In this document: positions 46,320-59,777 of the stretch, one piece after another
Layout of the letters: every line of letters begins with the position of its first letter
Position numbering within the stretch: position 1 is the stretch's first letter
Origin: Xiphydria camelus
Lineage: Eukaryota; Arthropoda; Insecta; Hymenoptera; Xiphydriidae
DNA length: 64,000 bases
Direction of reading: 5' to 3'
Assembly: GCA_963678675.1 (NCBI GenBank)
Contig: OY783196.1
Coordinates: 29,056,827 to 29,120,826, forward strand
Program-made: the position numbers and the translations under genes
The notes under the pieces: model-generated
Seen by the model: only the letters and a program-made list of their open reading frames with translations
Database searches by the model: none
Told to the model about the DNA's origin: nothing

Positions 46320-49300
46320 TCTTATTCGCATCGATTAACACTAATATCACAAAAACTCAAAAGATACCAATTCTTCGTCAGTGTACTGTTTTAGTGCACG
46401 TTTTACACGGGACGACTTTAGGTAGAATATGTAATTTTTTGATAAAGTATCAACGATTCGGTTGGAGACAGGACATAGATGTAAAAACCACGCGCGCCAA
46501 AGTAAGTCGCAACGGTTCGAAAAGGACTTACTTTGCAAAGGAGATTTTAGGACACACATAACAAATATCATATTAAAATTTATTTCGCGAAGTAGGCGAA
46601 CAAGTAAAACGAATCGATAGTCGGTATAATTGAAAATGTTTATACACAGAGACAATTCTATCGAAACAGATTAACGATGCATCAGTCGTAAGAGAACGTA
46701 ACGTAAAATTATCGTACGCTGCGTCAGCGCAAATTCGGCCTCATAGAAGATCATTCGCGGAAGCTTCACCGAGGCGTCTTTCCGCTACAGAAAGAATCTA
46801 CTATCGAATTGTTCATGGGGTGTATCGTAAACCAAGGTTGGAGACGGGGTGTAACGATTGCACTTTTCAAGCGCTTTGCGTTACAACGGTGCGGTGGCAT
46901 TAAGTTCGAAAGATGCAGCTCTATCGCGCTATCGCGGGATTTTGCGAGCTTGACGAATGAGTAGGCAAACTTGTTCCGTAAAAAGCGATTATTAGAAAAT
47001 CGTAAATAGTGTACGGAAACAAGATCCGCTTCCTTCGCGCTGCCGTTCTAACGGCCTCGTTCGGCCCGCAAGGCTGTCATAATCTCGACACGTCCCAAGC
47101 ACTTAGATAAAGGACTTATCTCTACGCAACGAAATGTTAAATGAACATTGAACGTACCTGATCACCGGTTTGAAAAGCCGTTACAACGGAGTTCGCGATG
47201 GAGACTATACCCGAGTTTTATCAAACAGAAAATCCATTACGGACATCGATAGCCATATTGGCATTACAGCTTACAACACAGTTCAACAAATCGCTGTTCG
47301 AGGTTAGAAACTCGATGAAGAATAGCGGAGAGGCCTGTTCTACCAACGGGAAGACCACGCCAAATCTGCCGCGTAGCGCGAAACGTACTGTTTTGCTAAC
47401 AGAGAAAATCACGTGCACTCAGGAACGCCGTTTTCCAAGTAGATGTCGTCCCATTCGACCGTGTGGGAATGTTATTTAAATATTTAAATGAAGAAATTTA
47501 AATTTACATATAAACCGATCGTTCGCTCGATCCATTCGATGCATTTTATTGCTATGCATATGAAAGTAGCAGTCTTGAGGTCGATGGGGTTATAAAAAAT
47601 ATGAAAAAATCGCGACTTCGTGGAAATAAAATACATTTTCACGTAAAATTTTTTGTTTGCATTTCGGAAAGACCTCTAGAATTGATCATCAACCCTGATT
47701 CCTCTACGATGGAAGTCACAAAGACTTTCATGGAGGTATTCACTCTCTTTTTTGTCGAACAAAAAGAATCTCCGTAGCTGACTTTAGGAAACCGTGAAAT
47801 AAATTAAATAATTAATTAATTGCTGGTACGCTGCACGAATTAAATTTTCTCTCGATAGGAATGGTTAATTGAGTTATTTGCCATAATTTAGCACTGAAAT
47901 AATAAATTCTTTTCGAATTCCACTTGACTGAGTGAGGGCGGTATATGGCTTACGTATACGTATACTATATAGGTATACATACGTGTATACCTATACATAT
48001 GTGCACTAGAGGGTAGCATATAAATTACACGCATGCGTACTCACCAATCGAAACAGTCGCAGTCGAAAACACGACACTTTCGGGAAGCTCGTCCTTCCGT
48101 GAAAGCACGGAAAAATCAGTATTTGTGTGTAACAGTAGCAGGTTAAGTACTTTCGACTAAAATACAAGAAAAAGTGACGCGGTTGACCGAGCCACCATGA
48201 AATTAAGAATTTATCGAATAATCAATAATCTACCGTCGCCCGATGTGCACCTGGTCGCGCGGACAGCTTGAAAAGTACCTACGCTGTTGAATGAACGTTC
48301 CGGTGTCGTGTCTGTTGGAAGAACACAAGAGGAAAGCATGAAATGCATAAGAAGACGTCGACCAGGAGCATGTATGTCGAATATATTGCTTAAATTTTTA
48401 TACGTAGCGATCAAAGAGAGGGGATATTCATTTTTCTCTTTGCATCTAATTTGGGACTTCCGAAGTGTTATTCTCAACAATGTAATTCAAATTTAATATA
48501 CACGTAACTCTAAATAATTTTGTGTTTTTATTTTCTTTCTTATATATTATTTTTTCGTATATCATATTCGAAATGTGAATAAGAACTACATGACATTATT
48601 ACGAAGAAATGAAATATGTAGACCAATATTTCGGGCTTCTTTACTCATTATCAATTTGGACAGACAGTCTCTCTGTAAACTTTCTGAGATTTTTCAACAG
48701 AGATTTATTTAGTAATTATGAACTTTAAGAATAAGAAAATCCTGCAAATCTGTGAAATCGTATTAAATGTTTAGAATTGGAATTCTTTAATTTTAACAAC
48801 TCATGGAAATCTTTGTTCTTGTACGATTTATAATAATCGGTTGAATAAAATGCCGGGGAAAAAAGATTTCCACATAAAACTACATGCGCGGTCATGGGCT
48901 ATGAAAATAAATTTCGTTTAACGACGAAGGAATAATAAGCATGGCAACCTTGGTAACTCGAGCATAACGCAATACCATATATCTACGCATGAGCAAAGCC
49001 TGCGTCTTATTTCGTTCTATCACCCTTTAAGACCTTTAAGCTTATTGCGGAACGAAAAGAGTAAAGAAAAGTAAGAAGTAAGGATTGCAAGCAATCGCGA
49101 ATGCCATATTGAGGTCGACCAATGCGAATTCTGTTCGTTATTTCTCATGCTTTTCATTACGAAGGGGGCTTTGCAGGATATAAACAATAAAAAATTGCCG
49201 AAATTACGTACCAATTAAAGAGCAAAATGAATTGGCATCTTTCTAATTATTTTCAATCTTATACCGGGTTTTATAACTATTCCAAGCACTTTTCATGGAA

Positions 49301-49599
49301 GCGCTCGTTAAACCACAATCGTTCAGAATTCATCGCCGCGATATCACGTGACACTCGCGTACAGGAAACGCGGGGTTATTCACGGAGAACGAGATTATAA
49401 AATACCGATGAATATTCTGCGGCCTTTACCTGGCACAACTGTACCGAAGGAAATTAGAGATTCGCACATATAAGGTCCAACTAGCACATAAAAGTTACAT
49501 CGATTCCGTACCCTAATAGCACAGAATCGCATACAAAACGACAGAAATCTGCGATACTTTGTTATCGCATAATAGAATCGGTGATGAGACGACATCCTA
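46320..49599. other. Spacer between divergent zinc-finger/SR and FAM149 genes
   Basis: No gene is supported. A 93-codon plus-strand frame at 47198 resembles nothing and is overlapped by a minus frame. A TATAC-rich alternating palindrome lies at 47947-48000. Both gene promoters should be here: one near 46320-46900 (minus strand) and one before 49600 (plus strand). Confidence 0.5.
47947..48000. repeat. Alternating purine-pyrimidine palindrome
   Basis: ACGTATACGTATAC is followed by TATATAGGTATACATACG and GTATACCTATACATATG. The stretch is self-complementary simple sequence that could form cruciform or Z-prone DNA. No function is assigned. Confidence 0.5.
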
Positions 49600-51363
49600 A
49601 TGTTGATCGGAAACAGACCGTTGGCGGAAAAAATCAAACCGCACCACGTAACGAGGATGACGGTTCACCAAGGCAACGAGGAAGCTCGCCGAGTCCATCA
49701 ACCACCGCAAAGTCCCTGCGAAAAGGACTCTTCGTGGCCCGGGGACTCGTCGAGCTGGGACGGTCAAAGCGGAGCGACTTCCGCCTCCTGGCCGGAGGAA
49801 ATAGAGGAAGTCACGACCAAGAAGGTGCTCGAACAGTGGGAGGCCGTCGAGAGGACCCTCTACGACGAGGAGGACCAGCTGACTTCCGGCCCCGCCTTGA
49901 ACGAGTGCATCCAATGGAGAACTCAGCTACCGCATCTGAGAATCGTCGGACGGAATCCGCTCGTCGCCGCGGCGAATTCGCCGGTCGCCGTTTCGCGGAG
50001 GAATTCCGTTCCGGAGGAGGAGCGGGACGACGAAGAGACGATCGTCGAGCACAATCTCCCGTCGGAAGTGAGTACGGTCGAAGCCGACGGAGGAGCGATT
50101 CGAGACGCGGGATGCCCGTCGTTGCGTGTTACAGAAATCGGACGACACGCCGGTTAACCGGTCGCGGGATGAGGCCCGGAAGCACGTGTACAGTCTGCTC
50201 CTGGAGTACGTCTGCGCGGAGATAAAGCGCGACTACCGGGAGAGCTCCTTGAGCGAGGATTTGGAGGCTGCCCTGAGGATCACCCCGGCGCCCACTTACA
50301 GCGCCAAAAACGACCGGAGAAATGTAAAGTCGGGTCGCCGGGACGAGAATCGCCATTGCGGCCGAGACGACCTCGCCGACGGGGAGGGATCGTCGGGAGT
50401 CGTCGCTGGAAGGACTGACGAGCCGAGAGCGCGTTTGAGGTAACGCTGAAGCTCGTCGTCGTCCGTTTCTCGCGGGAACGATTTTTTTTTTTTTTTTTCG
50501 ATTTGTCGACAGGAGAGAAATGGCGACCACCTCGGCGAGGAGACAGGGAGGCAACGACGACACGATCGAGGATTGCTTCCTGATCCAGAAGGACAGGCTT
50601 TACACGCCTCAGTGCGGCAGAAACAAACTCGGCACCGTTTTCAATGAGAAAATCGTCGTCAGCCCCGTGCCTTTCGTCGTGACGACGAGGGAGAGCTTTT
50701 CTACCCTGAGAACCAACCCCGTTACATTCATGGGGCAGTCTTTGGAATTTCCCACGCCTCGCAGTGAGCAATTAGGCGTTTTTTTTTCTCTCAAAACAAA
50801 TTTAGATATACGTATATCTGTACAATACAGATGTTTCTATCGAAATTTCTCTTCGACAGGATCGGCGAGGACCGTCAATTCGGGCCTCAAGGCCAGTTCG
50901 GCTAGAAGAGCCGCCCTCCTGCGAATGCCACAAGTCCACTCGGCTTGGCAGGCGCCGGTTTGTCCCACCGTTTGGCCGAAAAATGTGAGACTCGCACCGA
51001 TCGACGTCGCCCGTTTTCCCAGTGGCCGGAGCAGGTACGTCGTCATCCCGAAAAGCGCGATAAAGACTTTTCGCAACGTATCGCAGTCCTCGATGGTTTT
51101 CCGCGCTCCGCAGATCGCCCATCAATTCGGCGGCGCCGCTTCGTCGAAGTCGAAACTCCCTCAGTCCTATTTCGCGGGAAGCGACAGCCGTATCACCGCT
51201 GGCGCTTCGGGCAAACGCCATCGAGAGCTTGGAGATCCAGGGGAAGCACATAGTCGCTCGATCGTCCAGGCAGAATTTACTCAAACCCGCTTGGGATTCG
51301 AGTCCCAAGATCGCGAAGAAAACGAGGAAGAAAAAAGCTCGGGGCAGGAGCGAGAGAAACTGA
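49600..51363 (+). CDS. FAM149-type protein (DUF3719)
   Basis: Member of the FAM149 family, whose vertebrate member FAM149B1 is needed for normal primary cilia; biochemical role unknown. Five exons join in frame: 49600-50067, 50135-50439, 50513-50763, 50860-51034, 51114-51363, total 482 residues. The introns are short (67-96 bases). The conserved domain is in exon 1, about residues 64-122: WPEEIEEVTTKKVLEQWEAV, then RTLYDEE and IQWRTQLPHLRIVG. The middle is a helical segment (VYSLLLEYVCAEIKRDY), and the end carries NSLSPISR, SLEIQGKHI and a basic KKTRKKKARGRS tail. An in-frame stop lies just before the ATG. Drosophila-style neurons and sperm are the likely sites of use. Family membership rests on recalled domain patterns. 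Confidence 0.8.
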
Positions 51364-52485
51364 AATTCTGCGGGCCGAGATTACCGTTGCGTCGTGCGGT
51401 TTGCAGTTAAAAAACTAGAAGTAGGTGTACAACGTCACACTGGCAATTGTGTGATCGTACTATCGATAAGTCCAGGCAATCGATTGTCAGCCTTCTTTAC
51501 ACCGTCCACGATTTCTGCGCTCGGTCGACGTGTAAAGTTGTATATTTTTTATAATGCACATTCGTTTTTGTCGCGAAGAAATTCCAGGAGATGTATTAAC
51601 GTATTGAATAAATGTCCATATATATTTGAACGCGTCTTTTTATTGTCACGTCTTTTAAATTTTAAATAAAGTTCAAATCGCTCGTCCGCGCAGAGTTCCT
51701 TCCCGAGACTCTGCAGTCCTGAGACGACGCTAATAATAAAAACTCCAGCGAGCAAAGTTCGGAGGGTGCTGCGTCGTTAGAGCTTCGACTGTATATTGAT
51801 AGCGTCGAACTTCGGCTCGGGATACCCACTACCCATCCCGCCCTCGTTTTCTATTATTATCACTCGCGTGTATCATCGAGTGAGAGGCGCCAGGCTGAAA
51901 GGCCAAGGTAAGAGACGCGTTAGAATCACTCTTATAAGGGAGATATATTTGCTTCTTGCTCTACGAATATTCAATTGCGATTATCTCGTTACCTGCGGAC
52001 GTTTGCGAAAAATCGGTACAAGACTTTTTTGAAGATCAGATTTCGATCTACAAGAAAGCTCTATACCAATATTCGTAACAAATCTTCACGTAACGAGAAA
52101 ATGGTATTTTAATTGGACGAGGGAATTCCGACGTCGTTGCATTAACGAATATATTTTTTTCGTCAATGTTCCGCTATCAATTTGTTCATCCAAAGGGAAT
52201 AACGTTATATAAAAAACGACGCGAATGATTCCACGGCTTATGCGCCACGCTGCACCGCCTCCGGCGAACGGGGAGGACAGCGCCGACGCAAACTTTCGGC
52301 GCGGATATGTTGCGAAAGCACGAGAGCTTCTGCTCGCCAGTCGTGTGCGACCTTGCAGCGCGTGCACGCCGTTTGCGAAAGTTCACGTCGATTGATCTCA
52401 TCTTCTTGTGGATCCGGTACTGAAGCGCGATTTTTGTTCGGTGGATCGTTGAGCTTGCGGTGAGCGGAATTCGGAAGATTCGCAA
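51364..52485. other. Spacer downstream of FAM149 gene
   Basis: The left part holds the 3' end of the FAM149 transcript (AATAAA near 51605 and 51664). The right part, from about 52240, is more CpG-rich and leads into the candidate first exon at 52486, so it may be that gene's promoter and 5' leader. Confidence 0.5.
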
Positions 52486-52613
52486 ATGGTGAACCTCGGG
52501 AAGGATCTCGGAACCATGCAGGACATCGACAGTATGTCCGGATACAGCAGTCAACCCGAGAATCGGCTGATGGCAGTAACGAGAGTTTTGGGAGTGTGCA
52601 CAGCGATCGGCAA
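52486..52613 (+). CDS. Candidate first coding exon of an unrecognised gene
   Basis: ATG at 52486 opens a frame of 42 codons and two bases that ends at CAA|GTAAAT. A second in-frame ATG at 52516 starts MQDIDSMSGYSSQPENRLMA. The leader before it is GC-rich and free of AT-rich intron signals. The peptide is not low in complexity and the bases sit in a local CpG-rich patch, as at many insect promoters. Reading on through the donor gives a stop straight away, so the exon must be spliced. The next exon could not be identified with certainty; a possible one lies at 60465. No family was recognised. Confidence 0.35.
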
Positions 52614-54459
52614 GTAAATTATTTCTATATGTGCATATATTTTGCGGATACGCGGGAGGTATAAAAATATAATATATAGAAAGAGTATACGAGGGATGAA
52701 TCTGCAATTACAAGTTCATAAATATATGTGAGTTAACAACGATAAAAATGAAAAAAGAAGTTTTCAAGCAGATGGTTAAGCAAGTACCTCTGAAAAGAGC
52801 GAAGGGAATTAGTAGAAAGAAACGGTCGTCAAGGGAATAAAAAAATGTGAAAGTGAGACGACGATAAAAGTACATTTATACGTGAAAAGGAGTGGTACCT
52901 AAATTAAAGCTCCTTATCTCGTGTTAATTTAAATATCGTTACATGGGGTGAAAAGGGTTGCTTAATACGAAGGAAAGTCAAAGAGAGGAGGAAAAAATAT
53001 GGTGCGCCGTACGAAAGGAAAGAAAAACGAGAGGCGCTCTATACAGAGATCTCACGATCTATTTTTTTTGCAATCTAATTCTGCCGACCTTGTTATAGCC
53101 GAGGAACTTCGCAAAACTCGGTTAACGGCCAATTGGTCCACCTCCGGAGAGATATAAAATTGATCTCCCAATTAAATAGTAATTCCTGCAAACCCCGTAC
53201 CAATCGCGTTCGCTCCTTGTAGATTAGCGGGGGGGATTAAGGGAGCCATTACGGAGATTCGCGCGAATGGCAGTGTAAATTGGGAGAGCGTAAAAGTAAG
53301 GGTATACATCTAACGCGGAAGATGCGGGAATGATCCGCGGCCTCTACGACGCTTCGAGGAAAATTATCGGAGTTCATGTTCCGCGATCGACAAATAAGCT
53401 CGTCACGTGCGGCGGGTGGAAAGTCGAAATAGGAGAAATACAATCGGTTGGAGAGGGCTTTACACCGAAAGGAAAATGAGCTTGGAAGCTGAACGAGTGG
53501 AGAGAGAATCGAGGAACGGTTGACTACTGCAAAATGCAACTGCAATTCTAGCGACAAAGCACCGCTACTGGCTGGCTGAAGAACGAACGGAGCTGCGCAA
53601 CAATAGAACCTGCGAGGAAATTGTCTCGGCAAAATAATCCGCGATGGAACAATCTCGCGAGAGATCGTAGCGTGTTTCACCGTGGAAAATATTTTATCAC
53701 ACAGAGGAAAAATTTCCTAAAGTAAAATACATACATCTGCGATAAGATATTTCTCCAAAATATCATCCCATGGCGATATTTTGAAACTAGAAGAAAATAG
53801 GGTATGACAGATTTGACGTGAGTTAAAGAAACGTACGAATGAATGCTACGTGTACCTATTTTTATTCAACGGGCAAACTTTTTCGTAGCGCAGCGAAGTG
53901 GAAAAAGGAGAAAAAACAAACGGACGGTGAACGTTCTTTATTGAAAGCCGAACGAGCTCGGAAGTTAAACGAGCGAAGAGAAGAACGGTCGACCACCGCG
54001 CACGGTACATCGGCAGTTCTAACGCCCTCCTCTTCCCCCGATCGGCTGATTAATGAACAGCTGGTAATGGAAGTAGAAATTACAAGTGTTCCATCCGTCA
54101 GAGACGCAGATCCCGTGGTTTCTATTTTTCACTCTCCATTCGTCGCTGTACGGATCTCCCACGAAACCGAGCGAATCGTGCAGGGTGAAGGAAAGACAAT
54201 CAATCGTTGCAACGAATCGTGCATCGTTTCGCAAAGCACCCCGATCTCGTATCTATTCAAAATCATCTCGCCACTGTGTTTTCGTCCGGCGTATCGCGGC
54301 GGATATAATAGCTGGGTGACTGCAGCTATATCTAGCCGACTATTTCTGCGGAGAACTCTGCATACCCGTTTTATACGGCGTCTAAATATAATTCGAAAAC
54401 AAAAGGCAGGAGGTCGGGCGTACGAGGAGGTCGATCGTTTCGATAAATCCGTCTTCTCG

Positions 54460-54463
<4 letters not shown>

Positions 54464-54510
<47 letters not shown>
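54464..54510. repeat. (GA)n microsatellite
   Basis: About 23 uninterrupted AG dinucleotides. The GA tract explains the Arg-Glu and Leu-Ser runs in frames crossing it and argues against those frames being genes. Confidence 0.95.
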
Positions 54511-54512
<2 letters not shown>

Positions 54513-57500
54513 TCTCAATTTCACGCGTTCTCGAGTCGCGTCCGCTCAGCGTATCGTCGAAAGTACGATATCGAGGCATACATAGTATGCACGCGCGCCT
54601 GCCACCGCCACGTGTGCCTCTATAGCGACGTAACTATTTCTAGAGAGGACTTCGTACGCCGGTTCTATATACTCTCGAGAGTCGCATTTGAAAACATGGA
54701 AAGAATGTCGCGTATGTAAAGCGATGGATTCGAGAAGATCGAGTTTCTTTTTGGACAACCGTATCCATGTCTGATTTGCTCGAAATCATTCGCGATCGAG
54801 TCTTGCATCAGGTAGCTATATATAGAGATGCTCGTATTTGTATTCATGGCTACGCGTAGCTGTTGCCTCGAAAATACAACACTACCGATTCGTTTATATT
54901 TTCGAAACGCGCATTCGTGGAGGAGAAGGAGGTCACGTCCGGATTACGTTTTAAACGAATCGATCTCGTCCCGCGAAGATCTCAAATCTACTTAAAATTA
55001 TCTCCCGTCGCATCTTCGTCCCCGAAGCGTTGCATTCGATGTATCTATACGTGGACGACTATTTCCGAAGGTGACGTTAAATTCCGTTTTATGTGCCTTC
55101 GACACATATGTGTACATGTACAGACAAATCGTTTCGAAAGACACGGAACATTCGGTACAGAGCGAAGTCCTCCCGGCTCGGGGACGGCAGTTTAGAATTT
55201 CGACGGGCTTTTCAAGTGGCTTCAATGCTCGGGCTCTCAGAGCCCGTGGTCTATTATGCCCCCCTGGAAAGCGCCGTCCCGCTCGCCGGCGACGCGAAAT
55301 ACGGGGGTAGCGTCGCGACACCGCGGAGACGCCGATAGTGACGTCAAGGGACTGCCGACTCACCCTCTCGACCGGCGACGGAGCGTTGATTGCCCTCGAC
55401 AATTATATTTGAAGCGCGGGTAATTGAAAACGCGTAATGACTTCATTGTATTCACCTGTTCCGATTGCTCGTGTACGAGTGGGGCGAGCTTTGTCGATGC
55501 AATGGAATTATACGTACCCACTCCGCAAAAAATTTCCGCCCGAGGTGGAGCGCGAGTTTTTAATGGATTCGTCAGTACATTGAATTTAACGCTATTGTTT
55601 TACTCAGGCTATATTGTATTTTTTAATCAACGTCGTGCATCTTCAGATTCAAAATAATTCGCATTAAACTCAACGCGCATCTTTCGAATTTAATCGAAGC
55701 GTTGGAAATGAATTCAGAAAAAACTCTTAGAGCGTGTCGGGGCGGTCAGGGGTCGCTTATTCGGTATATCGACCAGCAGCAATTCTCCCGAGAGGCAAGA
55801 AATAAATCAGAAACAAGACGACCCTCGCTTCGATTTTCACGGAGTAAGCGGGAGACGCTGCGAGTGCTTTGGCGAATAAACCCTTTCCTTGATTGGAGAT
55901 TTGTTTCGAGTCGGGGCAAATCGTCTCGTTACGATAAATGGAAAGCTCGTGTAAATATATTTGAACGGGGCAGATATAAGGTGATGAAATTAATCGAAGC
56001 GAGATATGAATCGGAGTTGATTCGCGTACATTTGGGACAAAACAAAAAATGTGTCTTCCATTCGTAATTAAGTGACCAACGAGCTGAGAGTTGGCCTCTG
56101 CGAGCTGTAATTGGTAACGAGAGCCAGGGCTCAATTATTCCTCCCCTTCGCTGGTCAGGAGTCAGACGAGGCGTATTTCCAAGATTTATCCGGACGGAAA
56201 GAGAGAGAAAGAGTAAATTAATCAAAGCGGAAATGTAAATCGGCACTGGAAGTCAAGTGTCGATTCCTCTTCTTCCTCTCGTCCATAATGGCTTCGACAA
56301 TCGTGAATCAAAGAATCGCGCGAAGTATTTAACAGTCGAATTAGTTCGAGAGGGAGGCGTATCCCACTCGACTATCCGACTGGAATAAGAGGGAGCGGAA
56401 CGGGAACGAAAGCCGACACAATTTTATGATGAATTTTAATTTCGCGCGGGTCTCTGTATTTGTTTACGGAAGAGGGAGAACGCTCCGACTATATATACGT
56501 ATGTACATAGCTCTCTCAAGGGATAAATACGTCCCACACACGAATTATCCCTGACAAACCACGGGAACAAAAAGCCAATTGAATCCCGGCGCATCCCTCC
56601 CCCGACCTTTTACCTTCGCGTTTTATCGAGGCCCGCGCAAAAGTTCGCACCCCGCGCGGTTGCAATTTATATCCGAAAGTTCGCAGCGACTTCGCGCGTA
56701 ATATCGCACATGCGCGGAATAAGGATTTCGCGCGCGAAGCGAAGTTGAGCGAGTACTTCCCGCGAACGCCTGTTCCCCGTCGCTTAATATGCATTACTGC
56801 AGGACACTTCGCGTGTACGCAGGGGCGCGTTCGGAAGCCGTGACCTCGAGAGCGAGCGAGGAGCGGTCGCGCCACTGTGTCGCGCGTATTTTGCTTCCGC
56901 TCGATTTATCCACCTCCCGCGGTAAACTTCCACCCCGAGAGTGACGGATAGACCTCAATAAGGAACGGCGACGGCGAAGTCAACGGGCGACATCGGGGGC
57001 GAATGGCGCGATTAAATTAATTATAACTTTCCCTCGAAACGTATTCCGCGGCTGAACATTTTCTTCGCGTATTCCGGACAGGCGCACCCGTCGAAGTCGT
57101 TGGTAAATCTCCAGCCTCCGAACGTCTTCCGTCGAGAAACGCCGCTGTACTTTTATTTTACTCGGCACGCGTCGGCTCCCCTTTGAGAGCATCCCTTCTA
57201 TTTCCTCCTTCCCGTCCCGTATACATCGCGACGCGCCGCTCGCGCGTAATCCCGATATTTAACCGTGCACATCCGCCCGTGGGAAAACCGCGCGGATTTG
57301 ACTGCGAGGAAATCTCGGCACGATTCTCATTAAAAACTTGGAAATTCGAGAAACGTCTCGACCGCGGATACGATCGACCGTCGCGTACACGCAGCCCCGT
57401 GACTTTTGCGGTACCTACGCGCGCGCCTTTCTCCGTCGCGCGTAACGACAGTTCGCGAAACTAAATCAACCGTTACATATACTCTCCCGGGAGTGGTCGC

Positions 57501-58727
57501 GCGTTGCCGGGTCGCTGCGCGCCGGGCCGCGAGTCGTTACTTCGGATCCGATCGTTTCGCCGCTGTACAATAACTCAGAAGCGACGCATCCCACCCCCAC
57601 TCGTCACTCTACCGCGCGATCGTTACCGTTAATAGCTGTTACTTCCGCCGTGACGAGTATTTAAGAGCCCATCCCGTCATGCGCGCTTAAGGGCGCGTTG
57701 CGAAACCTCGTTCGGCTTAGGCATGACGCGAGGGATCGCTCCGCGTTGTAAATCATATACGGGGAGGGGGGGGGGAGGTCCCTCGAATCTTCCGCCGAGT
57801 CGCGTCCTCCGCTTTATCGAGATAACTTAGCGGCAGCCACGGGCGATGGAGATAATTTTCGGGTTTGCGGAGAGATCGGCGCGTTGATCCAGGTGCGCGA
57901 ACTTTGAATAGAAATAAGCCCGACAGGCGTGCAGGTATCGGCGATTTGGCGCCGCGAGTTGGCTATCGGAATTTTTCCACTTCGAGAGGGTATTTCCATA
58001 ATCATTCGAAGGCGCGCGGTTGGAAACTCGGATATAGGAGAGTGACGGTGATAAAACGACGCCGGAGTTATAACCCTTGTAAAGTTCTGAAACGAACCCC
58101 TCTATCTATGAGGTACACCCGTCCAACGACGATGAACCGCGACGTAACCGGATATATCGGAGGTGTGCGCGTTAAAGTCGACACGATGGAGTCGAATATC
58201 TCGGATGCGGCGTCGATGTGAGATTTCGTGGGAAGGTTGAAAATTGATGAGAACATTTACGAGAGTACGTGTACGTGTCTCGAGGAGCAATAATTATTTA
58301 AAGGCGCAATTCAATTAAGCCTCGCCTAAATTGATTTCTCAGACGTCTTCGTACGAGAACAGCGGAGATAAAGCGGTACACCGGAGCCTGCAATCCTCGT
58401 AAATTCCCGAAATGAATACTGTAAAACGCGCGTCCCCGCGACGGTGCTTAACCGCAACCGGTTTGGTTAGAACAACAGTGGTGCATTCCAATTTCCGAGG
58501 ACCAGCCATCCTAGAATCCGAAGAAATTGCTCCGGCGTTTCATATTTCACTCCAGATTTGCATAGGACGCGTATTCAGAGAAATGATTTGCTCGAAAACG
58601 AATATATGACGATATATTATAGGTACCTATATACAGACATATGGGTATTCGTAGGTTTTTTTTTCTAAATAAATAAATAACGAGAGAAATCCCACGAAAA
58701 AAAGTGTATCTCATTCGATTTACCCAG

Positions 58728-58972
58728 GCGGAAAAGTTCTATATATTTTGTATATGTATAATCCATATGTGGTTCTGGTTATACAATATGGATCATATAT
58801 GATTTCTACATAAAAAAATAAGGACTATAATATATACAGATTTTTGAATGTTTGTATAATCCATATATAATTCTTACACATGGTTAATATAGAAATCATA
58901 TATAATACATAATATATATGACCAAAACCACATACGAATTACAGAGAGAGAAAATATATAGAATTTTTCTGT
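58728..58972. repeat. AT-rich inverted-repeat element, copy B
   Basis: It starts GCGGAAAAGTTCTATATATT and ends with the near inverse (AAATATATAGAATTTTTCTG), giving terminal repeats of about 20 bases. The interior repeats ATAATCCATATG-like and TATAGAAATCATATATAAT motifs in both orientations. The same sequence order occurs at 5903-6080. This copy is longer and keeps both ends, so it defines the element better. Confidence 0.7.
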
Positions 58973-59680
58973 CTGACTACCGAGAACCAAAAATGCGTCA
59001 CGAATGAAACACGCGCGGATAAACGGCTCGTGGTGAAATATATACATACGCAAAGAGCTGTAAACCACGGTAGTCCAAATCCAAATGCAGCAATGATCTC
59101 TGTACACCCCCCGCGGTATATACATCTTCGGTACGAACGTCCCTGTACGCGCAATCGCACCGGTCATACCGCGCGCTCTCCCCGCTTGATCTATACCCGC
59201 GTATCGATAAATCCCATTGATTTATCGCCGCGCAATGGCACCGCTCACCTAACGTAACCTAACTCGAAAACGACGAGAGATTTATCGCGGGCGGAACGAG
59301 GAATTTCGGGACGCCGAAAATTCCGATGAGATTCCGGGTTTGGCGAGTCGCGGTGACGCGCATGGGGCTTCCGCAGCCGCGTCGTCGCGGGGGAAAGTCG
59401 TCCGCGATTCGGGTGACGAAAATCCTGAGAACGTCAACATTTTCGAAGAATGTTCGCGCCGAGCGCAGCCGGCTGGGAGAGGAGAAAAAGAGAGGACGGG
59501 GAATCAAAAGTTTCTCGCCGGCTGGAACTTCGTACGTGGGACGACTCCGTGAATTTCGCGGCGCGTTTGGTCGGCAAAACGTTATCTCCTCTCGCCGCGT
59601 GTATCGGGACGAATTTGTATGTACATTCGCGGGACGACGGAGCGAGCTCGAATTCGGGAATGAAAATTCTACAGTGATGC

Positions 59681-59777
59681 CGCACGGAAAAAAAATAATG
59701 TGTTGGTGTAACATTATTATATTCGTTACGGTAATTTAAATAATGTTACACCGACGAATTATTATTATTTCCGTGCG
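59681..59777. repeat. Inverted-repeat element (97 bp)
   Basis: CGCACGGAAA and TTTCCGTGCG close a palindrome. The inner arms contain GTGTAACATTATT and AATAATGTTACAC. The centre is TTCGTTACGG. It is a short foldback of MITE size with no coding content. Confidence 0.7.

Noticed and set aside
47198..47479. 93-codon plus-strand frame in the spacer before the FAM149 gene
   Set aside because: No recognisable motif; a minus frame covers the same bases; no promoter or splice evidence.
48940..48960. Half-palindrome GCAACCTTGGTAAC considered as an RFX X-box for the FAM149 gene
   Set aside because: One half fits (GGTAAC) but the other does not match the consensus and it lies about 650 bases from the ATG.
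53839..54585. 248-codon plus-strand frame
   Set aside because: Runs through the GA microsatellite and is otherwise Arg/Ser/Lys-rich; overlapping minus frames are equally long-lived.
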